A DNA stretch of 6,712 bases from Fontibacterium sp038145245 (lineage in GTDB: Bacteria > Pseudomonadota > Alphaproteobacteria > Pelagibacterales > Pelagibacteraceae). The notes under the pieces were generated by a model. That model was given only the letters and a program-made list of their open reading frames with translations. It had not been told where the DNA came from and did no database searches. The position numbers and the translations under genes were made by a program. The DNA lies in assembly GCA_038145245.1 (NCBI GenBank), contig JAYQPI010000040.1, positions 1 through 6,712 on the forward strand, in the 5' to 3' direction. The number at the start of each line of letters is the position of its first letter. Within the stretch, counting starts at the first letter, position 1. Below, piece after piece: positions 5,311 through 6,712 of this stretch.

Positions 5311-6712
5311 TGTCAGAAATTAAAATAAATCTTCCTGCTACCTCTTTTCCTATGAAGGCAAATTTACCTACGAAAGAGCCTGAAATACTTAAATTTTGGA
5401 AGCAAATTAACCTTTATCAAGAATTAAGATCTAACAGTAAAGGTCGAGAAAAATTTGTTCTACATGATGGACCTCCTTATGCGAACGGACATATTCATAT
5501 TGGAACCGCATTAAATAAAATTTTAAAAGATATTGTTGTAAGATTTAATCAAATGACAGGCAAAGATGCCCCTTACGTTCCAGGATGGGATTGTCATGGG
5601 TTGCCAATAGAATGGAAAGTAGAAGAAGAATATAAAAAAAAAGGAAAAAATAAAGACACTGTTCCTGCTAATGAATTCAGAAAAGAATGTAGAGAATTTG
5701 CAAAAAGTTGGATCGAAATTCAAAAAAAAGAATTTAATAGATTAGGAGTAAATGGAGACTGGGAGAATTATTATACGACCATGAGTAAATCTTCAGAAGC
5801 TCAAATAACAAGAGAAATTAGTAAATTTATAATTAATGGTGGATTATATAGAGGCTTTAAACCAGTTTTATGGTCTGTTGTTGAATCGACAGCTTTAGCT
5901 GATGCAGAGGTTGAATATTATGATCATACTTCTAATACAATTTATTCAAAGTTTTTAATTAAGTCTGGTCCTGAAAAATTTTTAAATTGCAACGTTGTTA
6001 TTTGGACAACAACTCCTTGGACTATTCCTTGTAATAGAGCCTTAGCTTTTAATAATAAAATTAATTATTCTATTGTTAAAATAAATAATAATGAAAAAAT
6101 TATTGTTGCAGAAAAATTAATAGAAAAAGTTTTAGCAGATTGCGCAATTACAAAACATGAAATTATTGAAAGTTTTTCAGGATCCGAATTAAAAAATATC
6201 AATTGCAATCATCCCTTCAAAGATATTGGTTATACTTTTGATGTTCCTATGCTTGATGCTAATTTTGTTAATTTAGAACAGGGAACAGGAATTGTTCATT
6301 GTGCACCTAGTCATGGACCAGATGATTACTATTTGTGTTTGAACAATAATATACAAGCCTTTGATACAATCGATGATAAAGGATATTATACAAAAAATAT
6401 TATTAAATTTTCTGGCACTCATATTTTTAAAGCAGATGAGATTATTATTAATGAGTTGAATAATTTATCAAGATTGTTAGGCAAAGGTAAACTGAAGCAT
6501 AGCTATCCACATTCTTGGAGATCTAAAGCACCGTTAGTTCATAGAGCTACACCTCAATGGTTTATATCGATGGAAACAAATGATCTCAGAAAAAAATCTA
6601 TTGCTGCAATTGGCAATACAAAATTTTATCCAGCTGTTGGACAAAATAGATTAAGATCAATGATAGAAACAAGACCAGATTGGTGTGTTTCTCGACAAAG
6701 AGTTTGGGGAGT
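5310..6712 (+). CDS. ileS: Isoleucyl-tRNA synthetase IleS, N-terminal half, cut by window edge
   Basis: This enzyme charges tRNA-Ile with isoleucine in the cytoplasm and edits mischarged valine. From the ATG at 5310, 467 codons are open to the edge, about half of the roughly 930-residue family length. The class I catalytic core begins with HDGPPYANGHIHIGTAL (52-68, the HIGH motif being HIHIG 61-65), followed by YVPGWDCHGLPIEWKVE (89-105), typical of IleS. The CP1 editing domain shows the Thr-rich WTTTPWT (232-238) and GTGIVHCAPSHGPDDY (325-340) with the editing-site Asp of HGPDDY. HSWRSKAPLVHRATPQWF (401-418) and DWCVSRQRVWG (457-467) lead back into the catalytic domain. The KMSKS loop, anticodon-binding domain and C terminus lie outside. 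The start overlaps the ribF stop by one base (TAATG) with no Shine-Dalgarno site. In many proteobacteria lspA follows next, which cannot be checked here. Confidence 0.97.
   Translation, partial: MSEIKINLPATSFPMKANLPTKEPEILKFWKQINLYQELRSNSKGREKFVLHDGPPYANGHIHIGTALNKILKDIVVRFNQMTGKDAPYVPGWDCHGLPIEWKVEEEYKKKGKNKDTVPANEFRKECREFAKSWIEIQKKEFNRLGVNGDWENYYTTMSKSSEAQITREISKFIINGGLYRGFKPVLWSVVESTALADAEVEYYDHTSNTIYSKFLIKSGPEKFLNCNVVIWTTTPWTIPCNRALAFNNKINYSIVKINNNEKIIVAEKLIEKVLADCAITKHEIIESFSGSELKNINCNHPFKDIGYTFDVPMLDANFVNLEQGTGIVHCAPSHGPDDYYLCLNNNIQAFDTIDDKGYYTKNIIKFSGTHIFKADEIIINELNNLSRLLGKGKLKHSYPHSWRSKAPLVHRATPQWFISMETNDLRKKSIAAIGNTKFYPAVGQNRLRSMIETRPDWCVSRQRVWG

Noticed and set aside
5523..5723. Minus-strand open frame of 66 codons inside ileS
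   Set aside because: It is antisense to the conserved catalytic region of ileS. Its Phe-rich, membrane-like look comes from Lys/Glu codons on the other strand.
1..6712. Mobile elements, CRISPR, tRNA or rRNA genes, toxin-antitoxin or defence systems
   Set aside because: Nearly every base belongs to recognised core genes, and the only gap over 30 bases is the 202-bp divergent region, which shows control sites but no gene or repeat array.

Overview
The window looks like a fragment of an AT-rich, streamlined alphaproteobacterial chromosome, most likely a SAR11/Pelagibacter-type marine bacterium. This rests on low GC, Lys/Asn/Ile-rich proteins, very short gene spacing, an alphaproteobacterial type of class IIA HAD protein beside ribF, and GroEL/GroES of ordinary proteobacterial type. 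The assignment comes from recognising these features, not from a search.

Layout: the left 1.96 kb is a groES-groEL chaperonin operon on the minus strand. groES is complete, and groEL runs off the left edge lacking only its last few residues. A 202-bp divergent intergenic region (1961-2162) follows. It carries a convincing RpoH-type heat-shock promoter for groESL, a short hairpin at the predicted 5' end of that transcript, an AT-rich inverted repeat followed by seven T, and a 14-bp perfect palindrome just upstream of the gene on the other side. From 2163 to the right edge, four plus-strand genes are packed almost without gaps: a class III PLP aminotransferase of the beta-alanine:pyruvate type, a class IIA HAD-family protein, the bifunctional flavokinase/FAD synthetase RibF, and the N-terminal half of isoleucyl-tRNA synthetase (IleS), which is cut by the window end.

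How they fit together: the minus-strand genes make the two parts of the Hsp60/Hsp10 folding machine. The plus-strand cluster looks like one transcription unit of housekeeping genes (amino-acid/nitrogen metabolism, a phosphatase-like protein, FMN/FAD synthesis, tRNA charging). ribF-ileS is a common proteobacterial pair. The two directions differ in translation signals: groES and groEL have clear Shine-Dalgarno sites, while none of the four plus-strand genes does.

I see no mobile element, CRISPR array, RNA gene or defence system. The window is ordinary core genome. The points most worth a second look are the control elements of the divergent intergenic region and the HAD protein, which has Trp in place of the usual second catalytic Asp.
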